NCBI RefSeq assembly: GCF_029626265.1
Contig: NZ_JARUBN010000001.1
Location: 5,087,001 to 5,151,000 of the forward strand
Source: Micromonospora sp. WMMD1102
GTDB lineage: Bacteria; Actinomycetota; Actinomycetes; Mycobacteriales; Micromonosporaceae
Direction of reading: 5' to 3'
DNA: 64,000 nucleotides
Part shown: in pieces, positions 53,383-62,292 of the stretch
Numbering within the stretch: the stretch's first letter is position 1
Layout of the letters: each line of letters opens with the position of its first letter
Translations under genes and position numbers: made by a program
The notes under the pieces: generated by a model
Told to the model about the DNA's origin: nothing
Databases searched by the model: none
The model's input: the letters and a program-made list of their open reading frames with translations, nothing else

Positions 53383-53817
53383 TCACCGGCGCTCCTCCAA
53401 CTGCTTGCACGAGACGCAGAGGGTGGCGGACGGGAACGCGGCGAGCCGCTCCACCGGGATCGGGTTGCCGCATCGCTCGCACCAGCCGTAGCTGCCCTCG
53501 TCCACCCGCTCCAGCGCCCGCTCCACCTGGGTGATGCGTTCCAGGATGCTGTTGGCGAGGGAGATCTCCTGCTCCCGCTCGAACGTCTTGGTGCCGGTGT
53601 CGGCCTGGTCGTCCCCGGCCGAGTCGGTCAACCGGTCGCGCTGCAGCTCGGTGATCTCGCTCAGCGTCTGATCGTACTCGGCACGGAGTTCGTCCCGACG
53701 GGCCGCCAGCGCGGCGCGGATCTTCTCGGTCTCCGCGGCGCTGCGCGTAGCCTTCGGCGCCGGCGCCTTCGGTGCCGACTTGCGGCCTGCGGTCCTGGTC
53801 TCTGCTGGCTTAGCCAT
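53383..53817 (-). CDS. TraR/DksA family zinc-finger transcription factor
   Basis: A DksA/TraR-type protein of 144 residues that would reach RNA polymerase through the secondary channel. The N-terminus is Lys/Ala/Pro-rich (residues 1-30), followed by a coiled coil (EKIRAALAARRDELRAEYDQ ... FEREQEISLANSILERITQV) and the four-Cys zinc finger CERCG ... LCVSCK at the end. ATG at 53817 has GAGGGAG seven bases upstream; an open leader further upstream is shadow. It stands 128 bp before lspA, the order seen in many actinobacteria. Confidence 0.92.
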   Translation of the reverse strand: MAKPAETRTAGRKSAPKAPAPKATRSAAETEKIRAALAARRDELRAEYDQTLSEITELQRDRLTDSAGDDQADTGTKTFEREQEISLANSILERITQVERALERVDEGSYGWCERCGNPIPVERLAAFPSATLCVSCKQLEERR

Positions 53818-54250
53818 CGTCGCTCCCTCGGCCGCGTACTCCGCGGCGATAGGCCGTGCCTGGACAGGAACCTCCGACGCTCCCGTGACGGTCCGGCGGG
53901 TCCTGGGCGGTGCGGTCGCTCCGGCGGGTGCGACCGGTCGGGTGCGGCCGGCGGCGGGATCCGCCGTCGCCGGGGCCCGGGGACGCCGGAGGCCGGTGCC
54001 GCGCGGCGTCGCGGGGCTGCTGGGCGGTGCCGGCAGCCAGTGACGAACCGGACTTTCCGGTTGGTTCGCCTCCGAGCCACGCCCGTCCGACCACGACGTC
54101 CCCCAATTGCAAAACGGGCGCGCGGCGGGACGCCGCGCACTCCGGAGGTTGGCAACAATACGGAACGTACAGACGTCCGACAACATGCCGCACCGATGTT
54201 ACCTGTAGAACCCGTTATAATCCGCAAAGCGGGCGAAGGGAACAATAGCA
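53818..54250. other. Gap between antiporter gene and traR/dksA
   Basis: A 433-bp stretch with no supported gene. On the minus strand it holds, in order: a possible promoter (TTGTTC, 17 bp, GATTAT; 54245-54217), the hairpin with T-run at 54138-54111, and a second hairpin AACCGGA-CTT-TCCGGTT (54046-54062). It contains unusually AT-rich patches for this window (54140-54250). These may form the leader of traR/dksA. Confidence 0.45.
54111..54138 (-). terminator. Hairpin plus T-run (antiporter terminator or traR leader attenuator)
   Basis: On the minus strand an 8-bp perfect stem (GCGCGGCG/CGCCGCGC, 3-base loop, 54138-54120) is followed by GCCCGTTTT, one of the few Rho-independent-looking signals in the window. 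It lies 113 bp after the antiporter stop. If the promoter candidate at 54217-54245 is real, it would instead act as an attenuator of traR/dksA. Confidence 0.5.
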
Positions 54251-55753
54251 CTATTTGTTGCGATCGTCCCCGTACTCCCCGAACCACCGGGCCAGCCGGC
54301 CCCGCCGGTTGACCGCCCGCAGTCGGCGTTCGACCTCGTCCCGGACCCGCGCGGTCGCCACGATCAACAGGCTGTCGCCCACCTTCAGCCGGGTGTCCGG
54401 GCCGGGCACGAACCCGACACCGTCCCGGGAGACCAGGGTGACCGACGCACCCTGCGGCAGGCGCAGCTCGTCCAGGTGTACGCCGACCAGCCGCGAGCCC
54501 GGCGGGATCACCAACTGCAACAGGTCCGCCTGCATCCGTTCCAGCGGAGCGGTCTCCACCCGCAGCTCGGTCAGCTCGGCCGGGGCGGCGATCCCCAGCC
54601 GGCGGGCCACCGGCCCCAGCGTGCCGGCCTGCACCAGCGTGAAGATCACTACCAGTACGACGACGGTGTCGAAGAGCTGGGCGGCCCCGGGCAGCCCCTC
54701 GGAGAGCGGGATCGTGGCCAGCACGATCGGCACCGCACCGCGCAACCCGGCCCAGGACAGGAAGAGCTGCTCCCGGGGCGGCACCCGGAACCCGACCACG
54801 CTGACCAGTACCGACAATGGCCGGGCCAGGAAGGTCAGCGCCACTCCGGTGACCACGGCGGGCAGCAGCGCGTCCTCCAGCCGCCCCGGCGAGCTGAGCA
54901 GGCCGAGCAGTACGAAGAGGCCGATCTGGGCCAACCAGGCCAGCCCGTCGGCGAAGCCGAGGATCGTCTGCCGGTGCGGCAGCCGGGAGTTGCCCAGCAC
55001 CACACCGGCGACGTAGACCGCGATGAATCCCGAGGCGTGCGACACGGTGGCCACCCCGTAGGCCAGTACGGTGAGGCCGACCGCGGCGATCGGATAGAGC
55101 CCGGAGGAGGGCAGGGCCGCCCGGCGCAGCGTCCACCGGCCGAGCATCCCCACCCCGAACCCGAGTACGGCACCGGCGGCCAGCTCGTAGCCGAGCAGCA
55201 GCGCCTCGTGCCACCAGACGTGGCCGGCCAGTGACGTGGTGGAGAGCAGCACCACCAGCAGTACCACCGGGGCGTCGTTCATCCCCGACTCCGCCTCCAG
55301 GGTGGCCACCAGCCGGCGCGGCAGCCGCAGCCAGCGCAGGGTGGCGAAGACCGCCGCCGCGTCGGTGGAGGAGAGCACCGCGCCGTAGAGCAGGGCGAGC
55401 CGCCAGTCCAGGTCGAGCAGGGCGTGCACCACCACCCCGACCACGCCGATGCTGATCACCACCCCGACGGTGGCCAGCGTGACGGAGGTGCCGAGTACCG
55501 GCCGGAGGGTGCTCCACCGCGCGGTAAGGCCACCCTCGGCGATGATCACGATCAGCGCGCAGTAGCCGAGTGTGCGGGTCAGCTCGGCGTCGTCGAACGG
55601 GATACCGAGACCGGACTCGCCGATCCCCACCCCGATGGCGAGATAGACCAGCAGGCTCGGCACGCCGAGCCGGGTCGAGAGCCGGACCGCGCCGACGGCG
55701 ACGAGCAGTACCGCCGCGCCGATCAGCAGGGCGACGTCGAGCCGGTCCGTCAC
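54251..55753 (-). CDS. K+/H+ antiporter of the CPA1 family with TrkA-C domain (NhaP2-like)
   Basis: A 500-residue membrane antiporter. Residues 1-385 hold about 12 TM segments with family motifs LVYLAIGVGIGESGLG, LSSTDAAAVFATLRWLRLP, VATLEAESGMNDAPVVLLVV and SWAGLRGAVPIVLATIPL. The Asp residues in SSTDA and GMNDAP are the expected ion-binding and functional sites. An RCK_C/TrkA-C domain follows near residues 410-485 (LVGVHLDELRLPQGASVTLV), which may bind a nucleotide. GTG at 55753 (VTDRLDVALLIGAAVLLV) starts at the first helix. It stands between the division cluster and traR, where many actinobacteria carry ileS. Confidence 0.9.
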   Translation of the reverse strand: MTDRLDVALLIGAAVLLVAVGAVRLSTRLGVPSLLVYLAIGVGIGESGLGIPFDDAELTRTLGYCALIVIIAEGGLTARWSTLRPVLGTSVTLATVGVVISIGVVGVVVHALLDLDWRLALLYGAVLSSTDAAAVFATLRWLRLPRRLVATLEAESGMNDAPVVLLVVLLSTTSLAGHVWWHEALLLGYELAAGAVLGFGVGMLGRWTLRRAALPSSGLYPIAAVGLTVLAYGVATVSHASGFIAVYVAGVVLGNSRLPHRQTILGFADGLAWLAQIGLFVLLGLLSSPGRLEDALLPAVVTGVALTFLARPLSVLVSVVGFRVPPREQLFLSWAGLRGAVPIVLATIPLSEGLPGAAQLFDTVVVLVVIFTLVQAGTLGPVARRLGIAAPAELTELRVETAPLERMQADLLQLVIPPGSRLVGVHLDELRLPQGASVTLVSRDGVGFVPGPDTRLKVGDSLLIVATARVRDEVERRLRAVNRRGRLARWFGEYGDDRNK

Positions 55754-55901
55754 GGCTGCCGCGCACGGGGCCGGGCGGGCGCCGGAAGTTGGTGGGGAGA
55801 GCCGAGTTCGTCGGCGGCCGACCGGACGCCGGGCCGCCACTCCGGCCGGCTCGGACGCCGCCGCCGGTCCGAGCAGGTCGGGGCGGAAGACGGGCGGAGG
55901 T

Positions 55902-56357
55902 TCACCGAACAGGTCCGTCGCGCAGCTGGCACAGCCGCGCCGCGACCTCGGGGTCGGCCCCGTTCACCAGAAAGGGCTCGGCTCCGTCCACCAGGAAGAG
56001 TTTGTCCCGGCTGGCCGCTCCGGCGCGCAGGGTGACCGCCGCGGGACGCAGCCCGAGTGCCTCGGCGAGTGCCCGCCGGGCCGCCTCGGTCGCCCGGCCG
56101 TCGGCGGCCGGCGGATGGACCGCGATCACCAGGGCGGGCCCGTACGGGCCGTCGAAGCGGCCGCCGGCCCGGGCCCGGGACGCGCCCGGCTTGACCCGGA
56201 CCGCGACGGTGAGCGTTCCGGTCCCGCTCCGGGCCGGGGCGGGGCCCCGTCCGGCGTCCACACCCGAACTCCGTGCGCCGCCGGTGTGCCGCGAACCGCC
56301 GACCCCGCGCTGTGCACCCTGGCCGGCGGCGGGCCGGCCGTCAGCCCCGGTGTGCAT
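55902..56357 (-). CDS. DUF167 (YggU) family protein
   Basis: A 151-residue frame whose last 100 residues form the small DUF167 fold: VAVRVKPGASRARAGG, PALVIAVHPPAADGRATEAA, RRALAEALGLRPAAVTLRAG, then SRDKLFLVDG. The first 45 residues are Gly/Arg-rich and not typical, so the true start may be further in. The family function is unknown. Genes of this kind often sit with yggT and yggS near divIVA/ftsZ clusters, as here. Its start overlaps the previous gene by 17 bp. Confidence 0.82.
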   Translation of the reverse strand: MHTGADGRPAAGQGAQRGVGGSRHTGGARSSGVDAGRGPAPARSGTGTLTVAVRVKPGASRARAGGRFDGPYGPALVIAVHPPAADGRATEAARRALAEALGLRPAAVTLRAGAASRDKLFLVDGAEPFLVNGADPEVAARLCQLRDGPVR

Positions 56358-57057
56358 CGGTGAGCAGGGCGGTGGCCGGTTCGCAGCGCCCGCACGGGGT
56401 GAAGCCGAGCTCCACCGCCTCGCTCACCGGAAGTGGTTCGCTCTCCCGACCGGACAGGTGTGCACAGTCGACGAGGTGGTAACGCGGCCGGCCGTCGACC
56501 ACGTACACGTCGTCGAGCAGGGCGGCGACCAGCGCGGCCTCGGCCTCGGAGACCGGCTGGGGCGCCGGCTCGTCCGTCGGGACGTCGTCCGGCTCGCCCT
56601 GCCCGCCCGGACCCGCCGCAGGCGCCTCCGACCTGCCGGCCGGTTGCCGCCAGCCGGTGTCGTCGTCGGTGCCCGGCCGGGTGGCCTGGGCGGGGACCGT
56701 GACCTCGACGGGCTCGGTCAGCACCGGCCCGCTCCCGGGGAACGGATCGGCCGGCCCGGCCTCGGCGAGCCGGGGGTCGGTCGGTGCCCGCCGGGTGCTG
56801 GTCGGTGGGCGGCGAGGACGCGGTTCGGTGGCCTCGCCGGCACGCGCGGTGAACCCGTCGTCACCGGGGCCGTCCGGAGCGAAGCCGCTGGCCACCCCCC
56901 GGGCCCCGGCCGCCTGCCGGGCACCCACCACCAGCGCGACGGCGGCCAGCAGACTGACCGCGATCGAGCTGATCAGCAGGCCGCTCGACCCGCTCGCCAG
57001 ACCGAGCACGAGCAGTGCGACGGCGGCGAGGATGAGCACCAGACTGCCGACTATCAC
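56341..57057 (-). CDS. Membrane protein with C-terminal Cys/His motif
   Basis: A 238-residue protein. Two adjacent TM segments occupy the N-terminus (GSLVLILAAVALLVLGLASG and SSIAVSLLAAVALVVGARQA), then 120 residues of Pro/Gly/Asp-rich linker, then a compact domain with VYVVDGRPRYHLVDCAHLSG near residue 185 and LGFTPCGRCEPATAL at the end. The His, Cys, Cys and Cys residues could hold a metal ion. No name can be given; the position, directly after divIVA in transcription order, suggests an envelope role. Confidence 0.78.
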   Translation of the reverse strand: MIVGSLVLILAAVALLVLGLASGSSGLLISSIAVSLLAAVALVVGARQAAGARGVASGFAPDGPGDDGFTARAGEATEPRPRRPPTSTRRAPTDPRLAEAGPADPFPGSGPVLTEPVEVTVPAQATRPGTDDDTGWRQPAGRSEAPAAGPGGQGEPDDVPTDEPAPQPVSEAEAALVAALLDDVYVVDGRPRYHLVDCAHLSGRESEPLPVSEAVELGFTPCGRCEPATALLTDAHRG

Positions 57058-57131
57058 GGCTCACCCCCGACGCATCGGTTCCGGTTGTGGTGGTACGGCG
57101 TCCTGTTGCCCGCGCTGGTCCCTGGTGGGGA

Positions 57132-57944
57132 TCAGCGCCCGGTCTCGAGTGCGCCGGAGCGGCCACCCCCGCCGTACGAGTTCGCCAGGCCGGCGGTGGC
57201 GAGGCCGGGAGTGCCGGCACCGGACCGATTGCCGTCGGTCCGGGTCATCTCCACCTCGAGACCCTGGCCACGCCCGTCGAGGTCGCGCAGCTGGCTCTCC
57301 AGGTACGCCTTGAGCCGGGTGCGGTACTCGCGCTCGAACTGCTTGAGCTCCTCGATGTGCTTCTGCAGCGCGGTGCGCTTGGCGTCCAGGCCGCCCATGG
57401 CCTCCTGGTGCCGCTGCCGGGCGTCCCGCTCCAGCGCGTCGGCCTTGGCCCGTGCCTCCCGGGTGACCTCCTCGGCCTTGCTGCGCGCGTCGGAGAGCAG
57501 CTTGTCGGCCTCGCGACGCGCGTCGGAGACGTGGTCGTCCGCCGTGCGCTGCGCCATCATCAGCACCCGGAGTGCCTGCTGCTCGCCGTCGCCGCCGGCG
57601 CCGACCGCCGGGCCGGCCTGCGCCCGGACCTGCTCCAGTTCGGCCTGCATGGCCCGGGCGGCCTGCTCGGCCGCGGCCTTGTCGCGCTGCACCCGGTCGA
57701 GCTGCGCCTTGACGTCGTTGAGCTCGGCGGCCAGTCGCGGGTCGGCGCTCGGGCCGGCTGGTGCGCCGCCACGACCGCCGCGCTCCACCTGGGCGCGAAG
57801 CTCGTTGTTCTCCTCGATCAGACGGGCGAGCTCGCGCTCGACCTCGTCCAGAAACGCGTCGACTTCCTCCTCGTCATACCCCCGCTTGCCGATAGGCGGC
57901 TTCTTGAAGGCGACGTTGTGGACGTCGGCCGGGGTCAGCGGCAT
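57132..57944 (-). CDS. wag31: DivIVA/Wag31 polar growth protein
   Basis: DivIVA marks cell poles and directs tip growth in actinobacteria. The 270-residue protein starts [20 protein letters not shown] and [20 protein letters not shown], the lipid-binding N-domain with its first coiled coil. A Gly-rich spacer (residues 55-68) and a long second coiled coil follow (about 70-235; [20 protein letters not shown] and [20 protein letters not shown]), with a Gly-rich end. It is cytosolic and membrane associated. Next upstream on the strand is yggT. Confidence 0.96.
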   Translation of the reverse strand: MPLTPADVHNVAFKKPPIGKRGYDEEEVDAFLDEVERELARLIEENNELRAQVERGGRGGAPAGPSADPRLAAELNDVKAQLDRVQRDKAAAEQAARAMQAELEQVRAQAGPAVGAGGDGEQQALRVLMMAQRTADDHVSDARREADKLLSDARSKAEEVTREARAKADALERDARQRHQEAMGGLDAKRTALQKHIEELKQFEREYRTRLKAYLESQLRDLDGRGQGLEVEMTRTDGNRSGAGTPGLATAGLANSYGGGGRSGALETGR

Positions 57945-57984
57945 CGAAACTCCTCGGGTCAGTTGCGGCCGCGCGGCACGCTGG

Positions 57985-58299
57985 TCACCAGGTAGTTGAC
58001 CTGTCGATCAACGGCCCTAACACGAAACTCATCAGCACGAACAGGATAACCAGGAGCACAAGGGAGGCCAGGTCGATGCTCACGGTACCAATTCGCAATG
58101 GCGGGATCACACGCCTCAACGCCTTGAGAGGCGGATCAGTGACGCTCCACACCGATTCCATTCCCGCCGAGGCCGCCCGGCTCGGCTGCCAGCGGCGACC
58201 GTACTGCAGCACGGCACTTAGGACAAATCGGGCCAAAAGCAGCAGGAGGAAGATGTACACGATCAGGTACAGGACCTGAAACAGGATGGACAGCAGCAC
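57985..58299 (-). CDS. YggT family membrane protein
   Basis: A small membrane protein of 104 residues with two TM regions: [20 protein letters not shown] at the start and [20 protein letters not shown] at the end. Between them is the YggT signature of [17 protein letters not shown]. Its cellular role is not settled; the constant place between sepF and divIVA suggests a part in division or polar growth. GTG start at 58299, 23 bp after sepF. Confidence 0.93.
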   Translation of the reverse strand: MLLSILFQVLYLIVYIFLLLLLARFVLSAVLQYGRRWQPSRAASAGMESVWSVTDPPLKALRRVIPPLRIGTVSIDLASLVLLVILFVLMSFVLGPLIDRSTTW

Positions 58300-58322
58300 G
58301 GCAGGCGGATCCCTCGGTCGGG

Positions 58323-59030
58323 CTAACTCAGGCTGAAAAACCCACCCTCAGCGATCTTGGCCTTGTCCTCCGCGGTGACCTGGACGTTAGCCGGTGAGAG
58401 TAGGAACACCCGGTTGGTCACGCGCTCGATCGTACCGCGCAGCCCGAAGGCCAACCCGGCCGCGAAATCGACCAATCGGCGGGCATCCGCCTCGTCCATC
58501 TCGGTGAGGTTGATGATCACCGGGACGCCGTCGCGGAAGTGCTCCCCGATGGTGCGACCCTCGCGGTACGTGGTGACGTGCAGCGTCGTGATCTGGTAAC
58601 GCTGCTCCGGCTGCTCGACCGGCACCGGCCGCTCCCGCACCTGGGACTGCGGTGCGAGCGCGAGATTGTCCCGGGTCTGGTAGGTCAGCGCGCTGGACGG
58701 CTCGGAGCCGCCCGGCCGGCTGATCGACCGCACGCTGGATCGCTCCACGCGCTCGGTCCGCTCCGGACGGTCACCGTCCGCCCGGTCGTGCTCGACGCTA
58801 CGCCCGACGTTGCGCTCGGCCAGCCGGGTCCGCTCACCGGCCCGGGGCCGGGGCGGCGGTGGAGCCTCGTCCTGCTCCTCGTCCTCGTCGGCAAACTCGT
58901 CCGCGTACCGGCTCTGCCGGTAGCGCGACTCACGGTAGCCACCCTTGTCGTAGCCACCGTCGTCGTAGGCCCGCTCGTCGTCCTCCTCGACGAGCCCGAG
59001 CCAGACCCCCGCTTTGCGCAGTGCACCCAT
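58323..59030 (-). CDS. sepF: Cell division protein SepF
   Basis: SepF tethers FtsZ to the membrane and is essential in actinobacteria, which lack FtsA. The 235-residue protein begins [20 protein letters not shown], an amphipathic membrane-binding helix. It has an acidic and Arg-rich linker and the C-terminal SepF domain near residues 140-235 ([60 protein letters not shown]). ATG at 59030 fits the conserved start. It lies downstream of the yggS gene in the ftsZ transcription unit, after a 193-bp gap. Confidence 0.96.
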   Translation of the reverse strand: MGALRKAGVWLGLVEEDDERAYDDGGYDKGGYRESRYRQSRYADEFADEDEEQDEAPPPPRPRAGERTRLAERNVGRSVEHDRADGDRPERTERVERSSVRSISRPGGSEPSSALTYQTRDNLALAPQSQVRERPVPVEQPEQRYQITTLHVTTYREGRTIGEHFRDGVPVIINLTEMDEADARRLVDFAAGLAFGLRGTIERVTNRVFLLSPANVQVTAEDKAKIAEGGFFSLS

Positions 59031-59223
59031 CCCGCGCCCCTCCGTCCGCCGTGCGACACTCACCCCCCGTGCCGTGCCCCTGCCACGCGCGTGAACACTG
59101 CAGTGCCCACCGGCCCGAGACGGCAACCCCTGGCACGACCGTGAAACCGGTCTCACCCCGACCCCCGCCAGTGGGGATGCCGCCTCAAACAACACTGATG
59201 TAGTTTGGTGTCCGGTTGTCAGG

Positions 59224-59973
59224 TTACCGCAGCGCGCTACGCAATCCGAGTAACGCGCTGCCGATCCGTACATGTGTCGCCCCGTGTGCGATCGCCGCCT
59301 CCAGATCGCCACTCATTCCCGCCGAAACGGCAGCCGCCGTCGGATGTTCGGCCCGTAGCCGCGCCGCGACCTCGGCCAGGGTGTCGAACGCGGGCTCCGG
59401 ATCCGCACCGAGCGGGGCCACCGCCATCACCCCGGCCAGCCGCAGCGCCGCCGAGCCGGCGACCGCCGAGGCGACCTGCTCGACGCCCCGGTCCGGGTCG
59501 TTACCGCCGACCAGCGCGCCGCCCCGGTCGGCGGCACCGTCCAGGTTGACCTGGACCAGCACCTCGAGCGGCGTCTCCCGGTGCCGCGCCGCCGCATCGG
59601 CCAGGGCACCGGCCAGCCGTACGCTGTCGACCGAGTGCACCAGGTCGGCGTACCGGACGACGGAGCGGGCCTTGTTGCGCTGGAGCTGCCCGACGAAGTG
59701 CCAGCGCACCCGGGCACCGGCCGCCGCCACCTCGGCCGCCTTCGGCGCGGCCTCCTGGTCGCGGTTCTCCCCCACGTCGAGCACGCCCAGCCCGGCCAGC
59801 AGCGCCACGTCCGAGGCCGGACAGGTCTTGGTCACCGCGACCATGGTGACGCCGGCCGGGTCCCGGCCGGCCGAGGCGCAGGCGGCGTCGATCCGGGCGC
59901 GCACCCGGGCCAGGTTGGCCGCGAGTTCCGCCCGGCGCGCGCCTTCCGGCGCCGGAAGGGGTGGTTCGGTCAT
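59224..59973 (-). CDS. PLP homeostasis protein (YggS/YlmE family)
   Basis: A PLP-binding alanine-racemase-like barrel of 249 residues that handles free pyridoxal phosphate. The PLP-lysine lies in [20 protein letters not shown] near residue 48, followed by [34 protein letters not shown] and the end [20 protein letters not shown] near residue 225. ATG at 59973 stands 8 bp after the ftsZ stop. A link to the PLP-dependent MocR regulator elsewhere in the window is only thematic. Confidence 0.94.
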   Translation of the reverse strand: MTEPPLPAPEGARRAELAANLARVRARIDAACASAGRDPAGVTMVAVTKTCPASDVALLAGLGVLDVGENRDQEAAPKAAEVAAAGARVRWHFVGQLQRNKARSVVRYADLVHSVDSVRLAGALADAAARHRETPLEVLVQVNLDGAADRGGALVGGNDPDRGVEQVASAVAGSAALRLAGVMAVAPLGADPEPAFDTLAEVAARLRAEHPTAAAVSAGMSGDLEAAIAHGATHVRIGSALLGLRSALR

Positions 59974-59981
59974 CTGGTGGC

Positions 59982-61079
59982 TCAGGAACCGTTCTTGAGG
60001 AAGTCCGGCACGTCCACGTCGTCGAAGAGCACCCGGCGCGGTGCCTGCACCGGCGGCGGGGGCGGCGGCGAGACCGGCGCGGTGGCCGGCGGGCTGACCT
60101 TGCGGGCCTGCTCCACCGGCTTGTAGGCCGGGGTGCCGCCGTCGAAGCCGGCCGCGATCACTGTCACCCGCACCTCGTCGCCGAGCGCGTCGTCGATCAC
60201 CGCACCGAAGATGATGTTCGCGTCCGGGTGGGCCGCGTCGGTGACCAGCTGCGCCGCGTCGTTGATCTCGAAGAGGCCGAGGTCGGAGCCGCCGGCGATG
60301 GAGAGCAGCACGCCCCGGGCACCGTCCATGCTCTGCTCCAGCAGCGGGCTGGAGATGGCCGCCTCGGCCGCCTCCACCGCCCGGTTGTCCCCCCGGGCGC
60401 TGCCGATGCCCATCAGCGCGCTGCCCGCACCGCTCATCACGCTCTTGACGTCGGCGAAGTCCAGGTTGATCAGACCCGGCGTGGTGATCAGGTCGGTGAT
60501 GCCCTGCACACCGGAGAGCAGCACCTGGTCCGCCTGCCGGAAGGCGTCCATCATGCTGATGCCCCGGTCGCCGAGCGCGAGCAGCCGGTCGTTCGGAATG
60601 ACGATGAGCGTGTCGCACTGGTTGCGCAGCTCGTCGATGCCCGCCTCGGCCTGCACCTGCCGGCGCTTGCCCTCGAACGAGAACGGCCGGGTCACCACAC
60701 CGATGGTGAGCGCGCCGAGCTTGCGGGCGATGTTCGCCACCACCGGCGCCCCGCCGGTGCCGGTGCCGCCGCCCTCGCCGCAGGTCACGAAGACCATGTC
60801 GGCGCCCTTGAGCACCTCCTCGATCTCGTCGCGGTGGTCCTCGGCGGCGTTCTTGCCGACGTCCGGGTTCGCCCCGGCGCCCAGCCCCCGGGTCAGCTCC
60901 CGGCCCACGTCGAGCTTGACGTCGGCGTCGCTCATCAGCAGGGCCTGCGCGTCGGTGTTGATCGCGATGAACTCGACGCCCTTCAGCCCGACCTCGATCA
61001 TCCGGTTCACGGCGTTGACGCCGCCGCCGCCGATGCCGACGACCTTGATGACCGCCAGGTAGTTGTGCGGAGGTGTCAT
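59982..61079 (-). CDS. ftsZ: Cell division GTPase FtsZ
   Basis: FtsZ forms the Z-ring. In 365 residues it has [20 protein letters not shown] near residue 10, the tubulin signature [20 protein letters not shown] near residue 100, the synergy loop [20 protein letters not shown] near residue 203, a Pro-rich linker and the C-terminal partner-binding peptide [10 protein letters not shown] used by SepF. ATG at 61079 is preceded by AAGGA; the frame further upstream is not conserved. A promoter with a perfect -35 lies 105-135 bp upstream. Confidence 0.98.
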   Translation of the reverse strand: MTPPHNYLAVIKVVGIGGGGVNAVNRMIEVGLKGVEFIAINTDAQALLMSDADVKLDVGRELTRGLGAGANPDVGKNAAEDHRDEIEEVLKGADMVFVTCGEGGGTGTGGAPVVANIARKLGALTIGVVTRPFSFEGKRRQVQAEAGIDELRNQCDTLIVIPNDRLLALGDRGISMMDAFRQADQVLLSGVQGITDLITTPGLINLDFADVKSVMSGAGSALMGIGSARGDNRAVEAAEAAISSPLLEQSMDGARGVLLSIAGGSDLGLFEINDAAQLVTDAAHPDANIIFGAVIDDALGDEVRVTVIAAGFDGGTPAYKPVEQARKVSPPATAPVSPPPPPPVQAPRRVLFDDVDVPDFLKNGS

Positions 61080-61184
61080 CGCGGGTCCTTTCCTTCGATC
61101 TCGGCGGCCGCTACCCCGCCCGGCGATCCGGCCGGAGCGAGGCCGACAACTCTTCGGTACGAGGAGGCGAAGGGTAACCCTCAC

Positions 61185-61213
61185 CCTCTACTAGAGGCTT
61201 ACAGTTATGTCAA
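61185..61213 (-). promoter_or_regulatory. Probable ftsZ promoter
   Basis: On the minus strand TTGACA (61213-61208) is followed after 17 bp by TAGAGG (61190-61185). The -10 overlaps a small palindrome CCTCT-ACT-AGAGG. This is the best sigma-70-like -35 seen in the window, in the 280-bp gap between ftsQ and ftsZ. No other coding sequence was found in that gap. Confidence 0.5.
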
Positions 61214-61359
61214 CCATTGATCCTCTGAGGCAACGTATGCGTACGCGCGGCCGAACCCAAGGACCTGCGCGGCGTGTCGGCACGCCCGCCGACAAACGAC
61301 ACCGGCACACCCACCGGCCGGCGTGTCGGGCGGGCCGGCCGGCTGACCCCGCGCACCGG

Positions 61360-62292
61360 TCAGCGGATGGTCACCACGTCGGGGGTCCGCACGTCGATGG
61401 TCTGCCCCTTGCGCGCCAGCAACGACGTGGCCACCTGGGCCTTCACGTCGCTGCGCGAGGCGTCGCCCCAGAGCACCGTACGCCCGCCGCGCAGCTTCAC
61501 GGTGATCCGGGCCGGTCCCTCCACCACCAGCTCGGCGAGCCGGTCCCGAAGTTCCGGGCCCAGGCTGGCGAGCACGGTCAGCGCTCCCCTGGTGGCGGCG
61601 TCGTCCGGACCGGGCGACCGCAGCCGGGCCAGCGGCAGCGCGTCCGGCCGGTCCGGGCGGTCCTGGAAGACCACCCCGGAGGCGTCCAGCACCAGGAACC
61701 GCCGGTCTCGCGGCACCACCGCCACCGGGATGCGCTCCACCACCTCGACGAGCAGGGTGTTCGGCCACTGCCGGGACACCGTCACCCGGGCCACCGGCGG
61801 CAACTCGGCGACCCGGGCGCGTACCCCGGCCAGGTCCACCCGGGCCAGCGGCACGCCCTCGGTGACCCGGGCCGCCTGGCGTACCTGGTCGTCGGTGACC
61901 AGGGTGGCGCCGACGACCCGCAGCGTCCGGAAGCCGAGAACCGGGGTGCCGTACACGACTCCGGCGCCGGCCAGGGTGAGCACCAGCACCCCGACGAGCA
62001 GCGCCCACGGCCGGGCGGCACGCAGCCGGCGCTGCCGGGCCCGGCGGGTGAACCGGCGGACCGACGGCGGTACCGCGTCGGAACCGGCCCGGACCAGTCG
62101 CCAGCCCCGGTCCGCACCGCGACCCGTGGCCGACCGGCCGGCCCCCGGACGGCCCGCGCCGGACCGGGTGCCGGTGCCGCCCGGACCACCCCGGCCGGAG
62201 CGGCCGGCTCCCCGGCCGGCCGGCGGAGCACCGCCGGACCGGCCGCCCGGGGCCGGACCACCGGAGCGGCCCCGGGAGGTGCCCGGGCTCAT
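61360..62292 (-). CDS. ftsQ: Cell division protein FtsQ/DivIB
   Basis: A bitopic divisome protein of 310 residues. The N-terminal 95 residues are cytosolic and Gly/Arg/Pro-rich, the TM helix is WALLVGVLVLTLAGAGVVYG, and the POTRA domain begins FRTLRVVGATLVTDDQVRQA. The beta domain contains PLARVDLAGVRARVAELPPV and VSRQWPNTLLVEVVERIPVA. It connects FtsB/L and FtsW/I. Its ATG overlaps the murC stop (ATGA), so it is coupled to murC. Confidence 0.94.
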   Translation of the reverse strand: MSPGTSRGRSGGPAPGGRSGGAPPAGRGAGRSGRGGPGGTGTRSGAGRPGAGRSATGRGADRGWRLVRAGSDAVPPSVRRFTRRARQRRLRAARPWALLVGVLVLTLAGAGVVYGTPVLGFRTLRVVGATLVTDDQVRQAARVTEGVPLARVDLAGVRARVAELPPVARVTVSRQWPNTLLVEVVERIPVAVVPRDRRFLVLDASGVVFQDRPDRPDALPLARLRSPGPDDAATRGALTVLASLGPELRDRLAELVVEGPARITVKLRGGRTVLWGDASRSDVKAQVATSLLARKGQTIDVRTPDVVTIR

